DNA of 64,000 nucleotides from Oscillospiraceae bacterium (GTDB lineage Bacteria; Bacillota; Clostridia; Oscillospirales; Acutalibacteraceae), in the NCBI GenBank assembly GCA_015066565.1, contig SVOB01000001.1, positions 1,178,001-1,242,000 on the forward strand, read 5' to 3'. Positions 1 through 7,709 of this stretch are shown here, in pieces (position 1 is the first letter of the stretch; each line of letters begins with the position of its first letter). A program made the position numbers and the translations under genes. The notes below the pieces were generated by a model. It was not told the origin of the DNA, did no database searches, and was given only the letters and a program-made list of their open reading frames with translations.

Positions 1-1
1 T

Positions 2-1150
2 GACCTTGAGGCAAGCGGTTATTTCTATACCAGACTTCAGAACCCGACAAACGACACCGTAGCGGCTAAAATCGCCGAATTGGAAGGCGGAACGGCGGCT
101 ATGCTTACCTCGTCCGGTCAGGCGGCTAACTTTTTCGCTCTTTTCAACATCTGCGAAACAGGGTCGCATATCGTTTCGTCAGCTTCGATTTACGGCGGAA
201 CCTTCAACCTTATCGCCGTTACAATGAAAAAAATGGGCATTGACGTAACCTTTGTCAATCCCGATTGCTCCGAAGAAGAGCTTAACGCAGCTTTTAAAGA
301 CAACACCAGGGCTGTTTTCGGCGAAACAATCGCAAACCCCGCCCTTACCGTTCTTGACATTGAAAAGTTCGCAAAAGCGGCTCATTCTCACGGCGTTCCG
401 CTGATTGTTGACAACACCTTCCCCACTCCCGTTAACTGCAGACCGATTGAATGGGGCGCAGATATTGTTACCCATTCGACCACAAAATATATGGACGGTC
501 ACGGCGTTGCCGTCGGCGGCGCAATTATTGATTCGGGTAATTTCGACTGGCTCGCTCATAAGGACAAGTTCCCCGGTCTTACAACCCCCGACGACTCTTA
601 CCACGGAATTACATACGCCGAAAATTTCGGTCAGGGCGGCGCTTTTATTACAAAATGCACAGCCCAGCTTATGCGTGATTTCGGCTGTATTCAGTCGCCG
701 CAGAACGCCTTTTATCTCAACCTCGGTCTTGAATCGCTTCACGTAAGAATGCCCCGTCACTGTGAAAACGGGCTTGCGGTTGCCAAGTTCCTGAAGGGTC
801 ACGAAAAGGTAAAGCATGTTTCCTACCCGCACCTTGAGGGTGATAAATACTATGAAATCGCAAAAAAATATATGCCTGACGGCGGCTGCGGCGTAGTTTC
901 GTTTGAAATCGAGGGCGGAAGAGCCGCCGCTGAAAAATTTATGAAATCGCTTCGTCTTATGGCGATTGAAACCCACGTTGCGGACGCGCGTTCGTGCTGT
1001 CTTAACCCCGCAACCTCAACCCACAGACAGCTTACCGACGAACAGCTTGAAGCGGCGGGAATCCCCGCAGGCCTTATCCGTATTTCCTGCGGAATTGAGG
1101 ACAAGGAAGACCTCATTAACGACATTAAGCAGGCGCTCGAACAGGTTTGA
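2..1150 (+). CDS. metY: O-acetylhomoserine sulfhydrylase (5' truncated by window edge)
   Basis: A PLP-dependent Cys/Met-metabolism enzyme that makes homocysteine from O-acetylhomoserine and sulfide in the cytoplasm. The reading frame is open from base 2, so the N-terminus lies outside the window; the first visible residues include YTRLQNPTND, a family hallmark. The PLP lysine lies in the HSTTKYMDGHG segment, and the C-terminal SCGIEDKEDLINDIKQAL matches the family end. A strong terminator follows at once. The length visible (about 382 codons) fits a 420-430 residue enzyme lacking some 40 residues. Cystathionine gamma-synthase/lyase relatives share the fold, but the sequence around the active lysine and the SYHG segment favour MetY. 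Confidence 0.9.
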   Translation, partial: DLEASGYFYTRLQNPTNDTVAAKIAELEGGTAAMLTSSGQAANFFALFNICETGSHIVSSASIYGGTFNLIAVTMKKMGIDVTFVNPDCSEEELNAAFKDNTRAVFGETIANPALTVLDIEKFAKAAHSHGVPLIVDNTFPTPVNCRPIEWGADIVTHSTTKYMDGHGVAVGGAIIDSGNFDWLAHKDKFPGLTTPDDSYHGITYAENFGQGGAFITKCTAQLMRDFGCIQSPQNAFYLNLGLESLHVRMPRHCENGLAVAKFLKGHEKVKHVSYPHLEGDKYYEIAKKYMPDGGCGVVSFEIEGGRAAAEKFMKSLRLMAIETHVADARSCCLNPATSTHRQLTDEQLEAAGIPAGLIRISCGIEDKEDLINDIKQALEQV

Positions 1151-1168
1151 TATTTTAATAAAAACAGC

Positions 1169-1197
1169 AAAACCTCCCTTATCAAAGGGAGGTTTTT
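1169..1197 (+). terminator. Intrinsic terminator of metY
   Basis: A near-perfect stem (AAAACCTCCCTT / AAGGGAGGTTTT, short loop) ends in a run of T, 18 bases after the metY stop codon. Confidence 0.85.
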
Positions 1198-1208
1198 TCA
1201 TTTGTTTT

Positions 1209-1650
1209 GCGGGCTGCCGAGGTCGTCAGCCCCTATGATGTGATTTGGATTTGCATCATTCCGTAGGGAGCGGTGTAGATTCCCCTGATAGTGGAAATGT
1301 CACGAAGTGACAAAAGGGTAATGGCAAAGCCGTAACCCCGACGCTCCGAAACAAATTACATCCTAATTAACGGGACGTCGAGGACGCCGTCCCCTACGAT
1401 TGAATTTTGATTTTTATTATACCGTAGGGGCGAGCTGTGCTCGCCCGCCGAATTACATCAGACCATAACGGGCGACCACAGGTCGCCCCTACAGATGAAA
1501 TCTATATTTTTACCAATTCGTAGGGACGAGTAATACTCGTCCGTTTTGAATTCGATAATAATCAAACGGGAGGGCGCAGAGACCCTCCCCTACAAAATTA
1601 CAGAATAATTATCAGTTTATGTAGGGGCGGCCAATGACCGCCCCTACAAT
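1209..1650. repeat. Array of short palindromic intergenic elements
   Basis: The 500 bases between metY and the convergent vWA gene hold no ORF. They hold at least seven small inverted repeats at about 1209-1236, 1371-1398, 1423-1450, 1467-1493, 1519-1546, 1565-1593 and 1620-1648. A longer fold lies at 1262-1350 and has an inner hairpin (TGTCACGAAGTGACA). Most short elements share a GTAGGG flank, or its complement CCCTAC, outside a stem of about 7-10 bp. Stem sequence differs from copy to copy while self-complementarity is kept. Orientation alternates. Two more copies lie at 26889-26966. They resemble REP/MITE-type bacterial palindromes; the function is unknown. Confidence 0.8.
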
Positions 1651-1652
1651 TT

Positions 1653-2309
1653 TTACTTTCTCTTTTTATAATCCCTGTCAATTTCCTCTGACCAGCCTGC
1701 TTCGAGCGGAACGCTGTTTCTCATACAGCCGACCGCCTTTGAAACGGTTTTATAAACCACGTTCGTGCCCGCTTCGTCGGCGACGTAATTTACCGCCCTG
1801 TCCTCGGAAATACCGATATTTGAAGCCGTTTCAACCGCGTCAATATTTGCGCCTATGAAAAGGAACTCCCAGCCCTTTTCCTTCTTTTCTTCAATCATCT
1901 TTTTGACCTTTTGCGAAGAAAATTCCTTGCTTGCGTTTTCAAGCCCGTCGGTGATTATAACGAAAACGGTATTTTCGGGAACGTCCTCTTTTCTTGCGTA
2001 CTTATGAATGTTTCCGATATGGTTTACGCTTTTGCCTATGGCGTCAAGGAGCGCCGTGCAGCCTCTTACGCAGTAGTCCTTTTCGGTAAGCGGCTCAATT
2101 TTTTCAATCGGAAGCCTGTCGTGAAGAACTATTGTTTCGTGGTCAAAAAGCACGGTTGAAACAAAGCATTTTCCGTCCTTTTCCCTTTGTTCCTTTAACA
2201 TTCCGTTAAAGCCGCCTATTGTGTCGCTTTCAAGCCCCGACATTGAGCCTGAACGGTCAAGAATGAATACCAGCTCCGTAATGTTGTTTGTTTTTTCTGT
2301 TTTTTTCAT
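1653..2309 (-). CDS. von Willebrand factor type A (vWA) domain protein
   Basis: A 218-residue cytoplasmic protein, no signal peptide or membrane segment, that is almost entirely one vWA domain. The metal-ion-dependent adhesion site is complete: D18-x-S20-x-S22 (DRSGS), T85 in GCTALLDAIG, and D121 in IITDG. Such stand-alone vWA proteins bind a protein partner through a divalent metal; the partner is not evident here. The ATG at 2309 has an ideal AGGAGG 8 bases upstream, but that Shine-Dalgarno lies inside a long inverted repeat (separate entry). The C-terminus is Lys/Arg-rich (DYKKRK). The family call is firm; the cellular role is unknown. Confidence 0.85.
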   Translation of the reverse strand: MKKTEKTNNITELVFILDRSGSMSGLESDTIGGFNGMLKEQREKDGKCFVSTVLFDHETIVLHDRLPIEKIEPLTEKDYCVRGCTALLDAIGKSVNHIGNIHKYARKEDVPENTVFVIITDGLENASKEFSSQKVKKMIEEKKEKGWEFLFIGANIDAVETASNIGISEDRAVNYVADEAGTNVVYKTVSKAVGCMRNSVPLEAGWSEEIDRDYKKRK

Positions 2310-2315
2310 AATAAA

Positions 2316-2371
2316 AACCTCCTGAAAATGTGAATTTGTTTTGCTGTTTACAATTCACATTATAGGAGGTT
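2316..2371 (-). promoter_or_regulatory. Leader hairpin sequestering the vWA gene ribosome binding site
   Basis: Read on the minus strand, AACCTCCT-ATA-ATGTGAATT pairs with AATTCACAT-TTTC-AGGAGGTT across a 15-base loop. This gives two perfect blocks of 9 and 8 bp separated by a small internal loop. The 3' block is the Shine-Dalgarno sequence of the vWA gene and the 5' block is an exact anti-Shine-Dalgarno. The fold would block translation unless opened. Confidence 0.7.
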
Positions 2372-2405
2372 AGCTTTTTATTTGGTCGCCTGCCAAGCGA
2401 CAAAA

Positions 2406-2855
2406 TCAAAGATACCTTCTTATATCTTCCGTCAGCTGTAATTCAATGTCTACCAGCCTTTCGGCAAGGTCCTTTGATTTTTTATCAGCATTTTTATACT
2501 GATTAATATACCTGCTTAAAGACTTAACGCCCATATTACAGCCGTCCGTCATCAAATCGGCAACCGTCTTGTCGGACGGGTCTGCCATAAGCTTTGCATT
2601 CGTTTTCATCCAGCTCATACTCTTTGCGACGGGATTCGGGCTTTTACCGCTGTCGGAATGTTCGTCAAGAAGCGAGCCGAGCTCAGCCGCTATTTTCTGA
2701 TGCTCATACTTACATTCCGAAAGAATACCGTGAAAGGTTTCGTCCTTAACGTTATCGAGAACCTCGTCAATCGACTCAACTCCCATTTTAACGCCTGCGT
2801 CACATTCACGCAAAAGCTTTACCGTATCGCCGTCCGGACCGACAAAATCCTGCAT
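2406..2855 (-). CDS. DUF2383/ferritin-like helical protein
   Basis: A 149-residue, soluble, charged, mostly helical protein with the feel of a ferritin-like four-helix bundle of the DUF2383/PA2169 type. Visible cues are the paired Asp/Glu and His along helices (ILSECKYEHQKIAAELGSLL), the phrase MSWMKTNAKLMADPSDKTVA and a repeated pattern of CxxGVKS/GVES in both halves (DAGVKMGVES near residue 20, GCNMGVKS near 105). Related proteins are stress-associated and their function is not settled. It lies upstream of the vWA gene on the same strand, about 100 bases apart, and may share its transcript. The family call is by eye and moderate. Confidence 0.6.
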   Translation of the reverse strand: MQDFVGPDGDTVKLLRECDAGVKMGVESIDEVLDNVKDETFHGILSECKYEHQKIAAELGSLLDEHSDSGKSPNPVAKSMSWMKTNAKLMADPSDKTVADLMTDGCNMGVKSLSRYINQYKNADKKSKDLAERLVDIELQLTEDIRRYL

Positions 2856-2946
2856 ATTCTAACCACCTTTTTATAGTTTGGGATTAGTATATGCAGGATT
2901 GTTTTATTTATTCATTTTTAAATAAGTTCAGACGAACCGATTTAAA

Positions 2947-4236
2947 TTATTTCGTCGGGATGAGCTTCTCTTTACCGCCCATATAGGAACGAAGAGCGAC
3001 GGGAATGTTTACGCTTCCGTCCTCGTTGAGATTGTTTTCAAGGAAGGCGATAAGCATTCTCGGAGGCGCAACGACGGTGTTGTTAAGAGTATGAGCAAGA
3101 TATTTTTTGCCGTCCTCGCCGCTGACGCGGATTTTAAGACGTCTTGCCTGAGCGTCGCCGAGATTTGAACACGAACCGACCTCAAAATACTTTTTCTGTC
3201 TGGGACTCCATGCCTCAACGTCAAGGGATTTAACCTTAAGGTCGGCAAGGTCGCCCGAGCAACATTCAAGCGTTCTTACGGGAATGTCAAGCGAACGGAA
3301 AAGGTCAACCGTGTTCTGCCAGAGCTTATCGAACCACATCATGCTGTCCTCGGGCTTACAGATAACAATCATTTCCTGCTTTTCAAACTGGTGAATACGG
3401 TAAACTCCTCTCTCCTCAATTCCGTGAGCGCCCTTTTCCTTACGGAAGCAGGGCGAATAGCTTGTAAGAGTAAGAGGAAGGCTCTTTTCGTCATTTATAG
3501 TGTCAATGAATTTACCTATCATTGAATGTTCGCTCGTACCTATAAGATAAAGGTCCTCGCCCTCGATTTTATACATCATTGAGCTCATCTCGTCAAAGCT
3601 CATAACGCCCGTAACGACGTCGCTTCTTATCATAAAAGGCGGTACGCAATAAGTGAAACCGCGGTCAATCATAAAGTCTCTCGCATAGGCTATAACCGCC
3701 GAATGAAGACGGGCAATATCGCCCATAAGATAATAGAAGCCGTTGCCCGCAACTCTTCTTGCGGCGTCAAGGTCAATTCCGTTAAAGGTTTCCATAATAT
3801 CGGTATGATAAGGAATTTCAAAATCGGGAACAACCGGCTCGCCGAACTTTTCAATTTCAACGTTTTCGCTGTCATCCTTGCCAATCGGAACGGACGAATC
3901 AATGATATTCGGAATTGTCATCATAATCTTCTTGATTTTTTCCGAAAGCTCTTCCTCTTCCTTTTCAAGTGCGGCAAGTCTGTCGGCGGCTTCGGTTACC
4001 TGCTTTTTAACCTCTTCGGCTTCGTCCTTTTTACCCTGAGCCATAAGAGCGCCTATCTGCTTTGAAATCTTATTTCTGTTGGCTCTTAAGGAATCCGCCT
4101 CCTGAAGCGCATTTCTGTACTGCTTATCAAGCTCAATTACCTCGTCAACAAGCGGTAATTTCCTGTCCTGAAACTTGTTTCTGATGTTCTGTTTAACAAT
4201 TTCGGGGTTTTCCCTTAAAAATTTAATATCAAGCAT
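2947..4236 (-). CDS. serS: Seryl-tRNA synthetase
   Basis: Class II aminoacyl-tRNA synthetase that charges tRNA-Ser and tRNA-Sec. It is full length at 429 residues. The N-terminal tRNA-binding coiled coil spans about residues 1-110 (LRENPEIVKQNIRNK, then an EEEELSEKIKK-rich arm). The catalytic core follows, with the TSEHSMIG region, motif 2 (SPCFRKEKGAHG) and motif 3 near the C-terminus (NNTVVAPPRMLIAFLENN). The Shine-Dalgarno AAGGAGAG sits 9-10 bases before the ATG and falls inside the last codons of the upstream methyltransferase gene, whose stop is 2 bases away. No T-box leader is visible, although such leaders are frequent upstream of Firmicutes serS genes. Confidence 0.97.
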   Translation of the reverse strand: MLDIKFLRENPEIVKQNIRNKFQDRKLPLVDEVIELDKQYRNALQEADSLRANRNKISKQIGALMAQGKKDEAEEVKKQVTEAADRLAALEKEEEELSEKIKKIMMTIPNIIDSSVPIGKDDSENVEIEKFGEPVVPDFEIPYHTDIMETFNGIDLDAARRVAGNGFYYLMGDIARLHSAVIAYARDFMIDRGFTYCVPPFMIRSDVVTGVMSFDEMSSMMYKIEGEDLYLIGTSEHSMIGKFIDTINDEKSLPLTLTSYSPCFRKEKGAHGIEERGVYRIHQFEKQEMIVICKPEDSMMWFDKLWQNTVDLFRSLDIPVRTLECCSGDLADLKVKSLDVEAWSPRQKKYFEVGSCSNLGDAQARRLKIRVSGEDGKKYLAHTLNNTVVAPPRMLIAFLENNLNEDGSVNIPVALRSYMGGKEKLIPTK

Positions 4237-4238
4237 TT

Positions 4239-4982
4239 TTATTTCTCTCCTTTTTTACATTCTTCTAATCTTTTTATTGTTGCATCATAATAAGTCTTTT
4301 CTATCTCAACTCCAATAAAACGTCTATTTGATTCCAATGCTGCTACTCCTGTACTTCCTACTCCACAAAAACAATCTAAAACCACATCATTTTCATTTGA
4401 GGCGATTTTAATAATTTTTTTTAAAATGGAAACGGGTTTCTGCGTAGGATGTAAATACTTGCCATCTTGCGTTTTTATTCGCTCTTTCCCCATGCATATA
4501 CCTGATTCCACAAAATTATGCATTTCGTTTTGGTTTGTAAAGTTCCAAGTGTGACCTTTATTCCAACAAGAAATTATAAGTTCGCAGCTATTTAAAAATG
4601 ATGATTTTCTAAAATTTGGAACAGGATTTGTTTTATGCCAAACCATAAATTGAAAAGTATCAAATTCAGGATCAAAAACCTTATGATATTCTCCTATAAT
4701 ATTATAAGAACAAAATACAAAAATGTTTCCCTTTGGTGAAAGTATTCTTTTAAACTCATTAACCAGGCTCTGTGGTTGTAGCGGAACTAAATCCCATTCT
4801 GCCAGATCATTGTTTCTATCAGCTCTCCAATCAAATTTCATATTTCCTGTGCTATACTGTGAAATATTGTATGGAGGGTCAGTTAAAATTAGATCGATTG
4901 AATTATCCGGAATTTTTTTTAATACCTCAAAACAATCGTCATTAAAAACATAGTAATTTTTTAATTTTTCTAACTTATTCAT
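4239..4982 (-). CDS. Beta-class DNA methyltransferase of a type II R-M system
   Basis: A 247-residue SAM-dependent amino-methyltransferase (adenine-N6 or cytosine-N4). The catalytic motif DPPYN is at residues 35-39. Motif X (HPTQKP) and motif I (DCFCGVGSTG) lie towards the C-terminus, which is the permuted beta-class order with the target-recognition region in the middle. The gene starts one base after the stop of the upstream restriction endonuclease gene, so the two are translationally linked. Base composition is far more AT-rich than parB and serS on either side, pointing to horizontal acquisition. The methylated base and the target sequence cannot be read from the sequence. Confidence 0.9.
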   Translation of the reverse strand: MNKLEKLKNYYVFNDDCFEVLKKIPDNSIDLILTDPPYNISQYSTGNMKFDWRADRNNDLAEWDLVPLQPQSLVNEFKRILSPKGNIFVFCSYNIIGEYHKVFDPEFDTFQFMVWHKTNPVPNFRKSSFLNSCELIISCWNKGHTWNFTNQNEMHNFVESGICMGKERIKTQDGKYLHPTQKPVSILKKIIKIASNENDVVLDCFCGVGSTGVAALESNRRFIGVEIEKTYYDATIKRLEECKKGEK

Positions 4983-4983
4983 T

Positions 4984-5802
4984 TTAAAAATACAAATCCT
5001 TTATTTTAATTAAAGCTTGTTTTATCTTTTCAGCAGATGTTTTATACTGTTCAAATACAATTCTAAATCCATCTTCGTCATCACAAACAAAATTCCAATA
5101 TTCTGTTCCAATAAGTAGCTCTTCTTCTGAAAAAAACTGTTTAACTCTTTCTTGCTTCCATGGTTTTCCTTCGCCAAACTTGTTGTATGCGGTTCCAAAA
5201 TAGATTTTTATTTTTTCTTCCGGCTTATCCTTTAATTCGTTTTTTAACAAAAAATATTCTTCCAATAAAGCAGATTTTTCTGCACGAGCTTTCTTATTAT
5301 CTAAATCTCCAGAAGCTTTTAACTCTATCAAATAGTGTTCTCTTTTCTTTGGTGAATAAAAATAATTGTCCGTTACATGTACCCTTTGAAAACTTGTAAT
5401 ATCCTTCGGATAAATAGAATCATACTTTGCATAATGATCAATCATTGGTTTTGTCGTATGATCCAAATAGCTATCAAGAATTGATGCTATTCGCTGGGTT
5501 TGGTCTGGTAATAGAAAAGATTTTATATCGCCTTTTACCTCATATGAAAGCTTTGCTATGTTATTTCCCATTTTTTCCAATACATTTCCAAAACTGCTAT
5601 CAAAACTTCTAACAAAAGCGGAATAAAACATAAACTCTTCGCCAAGTTCTGCCATGAAGCAATTATTCTTTTTCATATTAATAACGCCGTTTACATCGTC
5701 AACTTCTTCTTTATATCGACTTATTAAACCTTCGGCGAATGAAGCGATTGCTGTATCAACCACCGCTTGGATTGCAACTATTTTTTCTTTTTCCATAATC
5801 AT
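4984..5802 (-). CDS. Type II restriction endonuclease, TdeIII-like
   Basis: A 272-residue protein recognised as TdeIII-like from the conserved central block HYLIELKASGDLDNKKARAE and the later YFGTAYNKFGEG and WNFVCDDEDGF segments. A PD-(D/E)xK nuclease centre is plausible: an acidic residue in VTDNYF, then E-x-K in IELKASGD. TdeIII itself is, from memory, a GGNCC cutter; the specificity of this enzyme is not shown. Its start overlaps the parB stop (ATGA); a second ATG at 5796 is possible and better spaced from GGGAAAG. It is AT-rich like its partner methyltransferase, with which it forms a compact two-gene cassette. Confidence 0.75.
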   Translation of the reverse strand: MIMEKEKIVAIQAVVDTAIASFAEGLISRYKEEVDDVNGVINMKKNNCFMAELGEEFMFYSAFVRSFDSSFGNVLEKMGNNIAKLSYEVKGDIKSFLLPDQTQRIASILDSYLDHTTKPMIDHYAKYDSIYPKDITSFQRVHVTDNYFYSPKKREHYLIELKASGDLDNKKARAEKSALLEEYFLLKNELKDKPEEKIKIYFGTAYNKFGEGKPWKQERVKQFFSEEELLIGTEYWNFVCDDEDGFRIVFEQYKTSAEKIKQALIKIKDLYF

Positions 5803-6659
5803 TCTTTCCCTATTTCATTAGCTATTTTTTTCAGGTCCTCTTTGTCGAAGAACTCTATTTCTATTTTTCCGCCGCCTGCGGGATTATTATACACCTTAAC
5901 CCGCCTTGCAAGCGAAGAAGCGAGCGACAGCTCAACCTCGTCAAAATAAACGTCGCGTTTCGCCGTTTTCTTAGCCTTTCTCGGCTTCTTTGCGCTCTTT
6001 GCCTTCGCCATTTTTTCTATTTCACGGACTGTCGCCTTGTCCTTTAAAATAAGCGAAGCGGCGTAACGCATATCCTCTTCGTTTTCAAAGCCGAGAAGCG
6101 CCCTTGCGTGACCTTCGGAAATTTTTCCGTCCGAAACGCCCTCTCTTATATCCTCGGGTAATTTAAGAAGCCTTAAAGAATTTGCAACCGCAGGTCTTGA
6201 TTTACCGACCCTGAAAGCCGCCTCCTCCTGAGTTAACCCGTAGGTTTCAATAAGCTCGGAAAGCCCGAGCGCCTGTTCTATAGGATTTAAATCCTCACGC
6301 TGTAAATTTTCGATTAAGGCTATCGCCGCCGTTTCGTCGTCGGTCAAATCCCTTACCGTTGCGGGAACTTCCTTTAAGCCCGCGATTTTTGCGGCTCTCC
6401 AGCGTCTTTCGCCCGCAACTATCTGATAGCTGCCGTCCTTTCTCGGACGGACAAGCAACGGCTGTAAAATGCCATACTGTGAAATGCTGTCGGCAAGCTC
6501 CGACAAAGCCTTTTCGTCAAACGCCTTTCTCGGCTGAGCTCGGTTCGGCTCAACGTCGTCAATACTGAGCATCATTGCTCCCGACGAGCTTTCGAGGGCG
6601 GTGTTGTCAATAAAAAGACTGTCAAAACCTCTTCCGAGGCCGCCTTTTTTAACTGCCAT
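5799..6659 (-). CDS. parB: Chromosome partitioning protein ParB (Spo0J)
   Basis: A CTP-dependent DNA clamp that loads at parS and recruits SMC for origin segregation. It has 286 residues. The N-terminal ParB/CTPase domain carries QPRKAFD and the GERRWRAAK nucleotide motif near residue 80, followed by ENLQREDLNPIEQA. The helix-turn-helix lies around GLTQEEAAFRVGKSRPAVAN and recognises parS. The C-terminal dimerisation domain is preceded by a Lys-rich linker (KSAKKPRKAKKTAKR). It lies 12 bases downstream of parA, the usual operon. Two parS sites lie within 4 kb. The 3' end abuts the inserted R-M cassette. Confidence 0.96.
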   Translation of the reverse strand: MAVKKGGLGRGFDSLFIDNTALESSSGAMMLSIDDVEPNRAQPRKAFDEKALSELADSISQYGILQPLLVRPRKDGSYQIVAGERRWRAAKIAGLKEVPATVRDLTDDETAAIALIENLQREDLNPIEQALGLSELIETYGLTQEEAAFRVGKSRPAVANSLRLLKLPEDIREGVSDGKISEGHARALLGFENEEDMRYAASLILKDKATVREIEKMAKAKSAKKPRKAKKTAKRDVYFDEVELSLASSLARRVKVYNNPAGGGKIEIEFFDKEDLKKIANEIGKE

Positions 6660-6671
6660 AGTTACCTCCTG

Positions 6672-7442
6672 CTAACTTCTCTCGCTTTTCTTTAAAAATT
6701 CCTCGGCAAAGTCCGTATATGCCTTCGCTCCCTTTGAAAAACGGTCGTAATACATAGCCGGTTCACCGAACGACGGGGCTTCGGAAAGCCTTACGTTCTT
6801 CGGGATTGCGGTTGAATAAACCTTCTGGGGAAACGCCTTTTTGACCTCGGACGCTACCTGCTGGGTCAGGTTAAGCCTGCCGTCATACATTGTGAACAGA
6901 ACGCCCTCCATTTCAATTCGGGGGTTGTAAAGGCGTTTTACTTGTCGGACAGTCGAAATAAGCTGAGCCAGACCCTCCAAAGAATAGTATTCGCACTGCA
7001 TGGGAACTAAAAACGTGTCTGAAGCGCAAAGCGCGTTAATCGTAATAATTCCGAGTGACGGCGGGCAGTCGAGGAAGATATAGTCATATTCTTCCCAGAC
7101 CTCAAGAAGCGCCTTTTTCAAAAGGCTTTCACGGTTTTCAATAGCTATCATTTCAACCTCCGCGCCGGCAAGATTCATATCCGACGGCATAATCGAAACG
7201 TTTTTGAATTTCGTTTTAACCGTACATTCCTTTGCCGAAACGCCGTTAATAAGCACGTCATAGGTTGAAGAAGCGATATTTCTTTTATTCACGCCGAATC
7301 CGCTTGTCGAATTTCCCTGAGGGTCAATATCGACAAGAAGCACTTTTTTACCCGAAGCGCCGACGGATGCGGCAAGGTTTACGGCGGTTGTAGTCTTACC
7401 TACCCCGCCCTTCTGATTTATTATTGAAACGATTTTTGCCAT
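6672..7442 (-). CDS. parA: Chromosome partitioning ATPase ParA (Soj)
   Basis: A 256-residue Walker-type ATPase that works with ParB in origin segregation and also regulates DnaA. The deviant Walker A motif KGGVGKTTT is at residues 10-18. The A' motif [10 protein letters not shown] follows at about 39-48 and Walker [10 protein letters not shown] at about 123-131. The GAGGTGA ribosome binding site precedes the ATG closely, and parB follows 12 bases downstream. The Soj-type length without an N-terminal extension indicates the chromosomal rather than the plasmid form. Confidence 0.96.
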   Translation of the reverse strand: MAKIVSIINQKGGVGKTTTAVNLAASVGASGKKVLLVDIDPQGNSTSGFGVNKRNIASSTYDVLINGVSAKECTVKTKFKNVSIMPSDMNLAGAEVEMIAIENRESLLKKALLEVWEEYDYIFLDCPPSLGIITINALCASDTFLVPMQCEYYSLEGLAQLISTVRQVKRLYNPRIEMEGVLFTMYDGRLNLTQQVASEVKKAFPQKVYSTAIPKNVRLSEAPSFGEPAMYYDRFSKGAKAYTDFAEEFLKKSERS

Positions 7443-7550
7443 ATTTTCACCTCAACATTACAGAGTATACCATAATATAATTAAAAATAAAAGCATTTTT
7501 ATCGTTTTTCAGTCCGATTTTTCGTTCTTTTTGATAAAAAAAGGCAAAAA

Positions 7551-7566
7551 AGTTTCACGTGAAACA
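7551..7566. other. parS site upstream of parA
   Basis: AGTTTCACGTGAAACA matches the ParB-binding consensus TGTTNCACGTGAAACA at all but the first base. It lies about 110 bases upstream of the parA start. Confidence 0.85.
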
Positions 7567-7588
7567 TTCCGAACCCGTTTTTTGACAG

Positions 7589-7625
7589 AGCAAAAGCGCC
7601 CACCGTAGCAGTGAGCGCTTTCGCT
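7589..7625. other. Imperfect hairpin in noc-parA intergenic region
   Basis: AGCAAAAGCGCCCAC pairs with GTGAGCGCTTTCGCT around a short loop. No T-run follows directly on either strand. It is followed by a second small stem, AGTGGGT-AAAA-ACCCACT at 7661-7678. Together they fill the region downstream of noc and may end noc transcription; the role is uncertain. Confidence 0.5.
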
Positions 7626-7709
7626 TTGTGGATGTGGGGTGTGAAAGAGAAGGATATGGGAGTGGGTAAAAACCCACTATATTAAGCCCTTTCGGGCATA
7701 ATACCAAGT

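Noticed and set aside
179-976. Long open frame antisense to metY
   Set aside because: It is a codon-bias shadow of a well-supported gene, has no ribosome binding site of note and no recognisable protein features; the same holds for similar antisense frames in gyrA, galE and nadC.
4237-4260. T-box leader for serS
   Set aside because: The region directly upstream is coding sequence of the methyltransferase; no T-box motif or terminator/antiterminator pair is visible.
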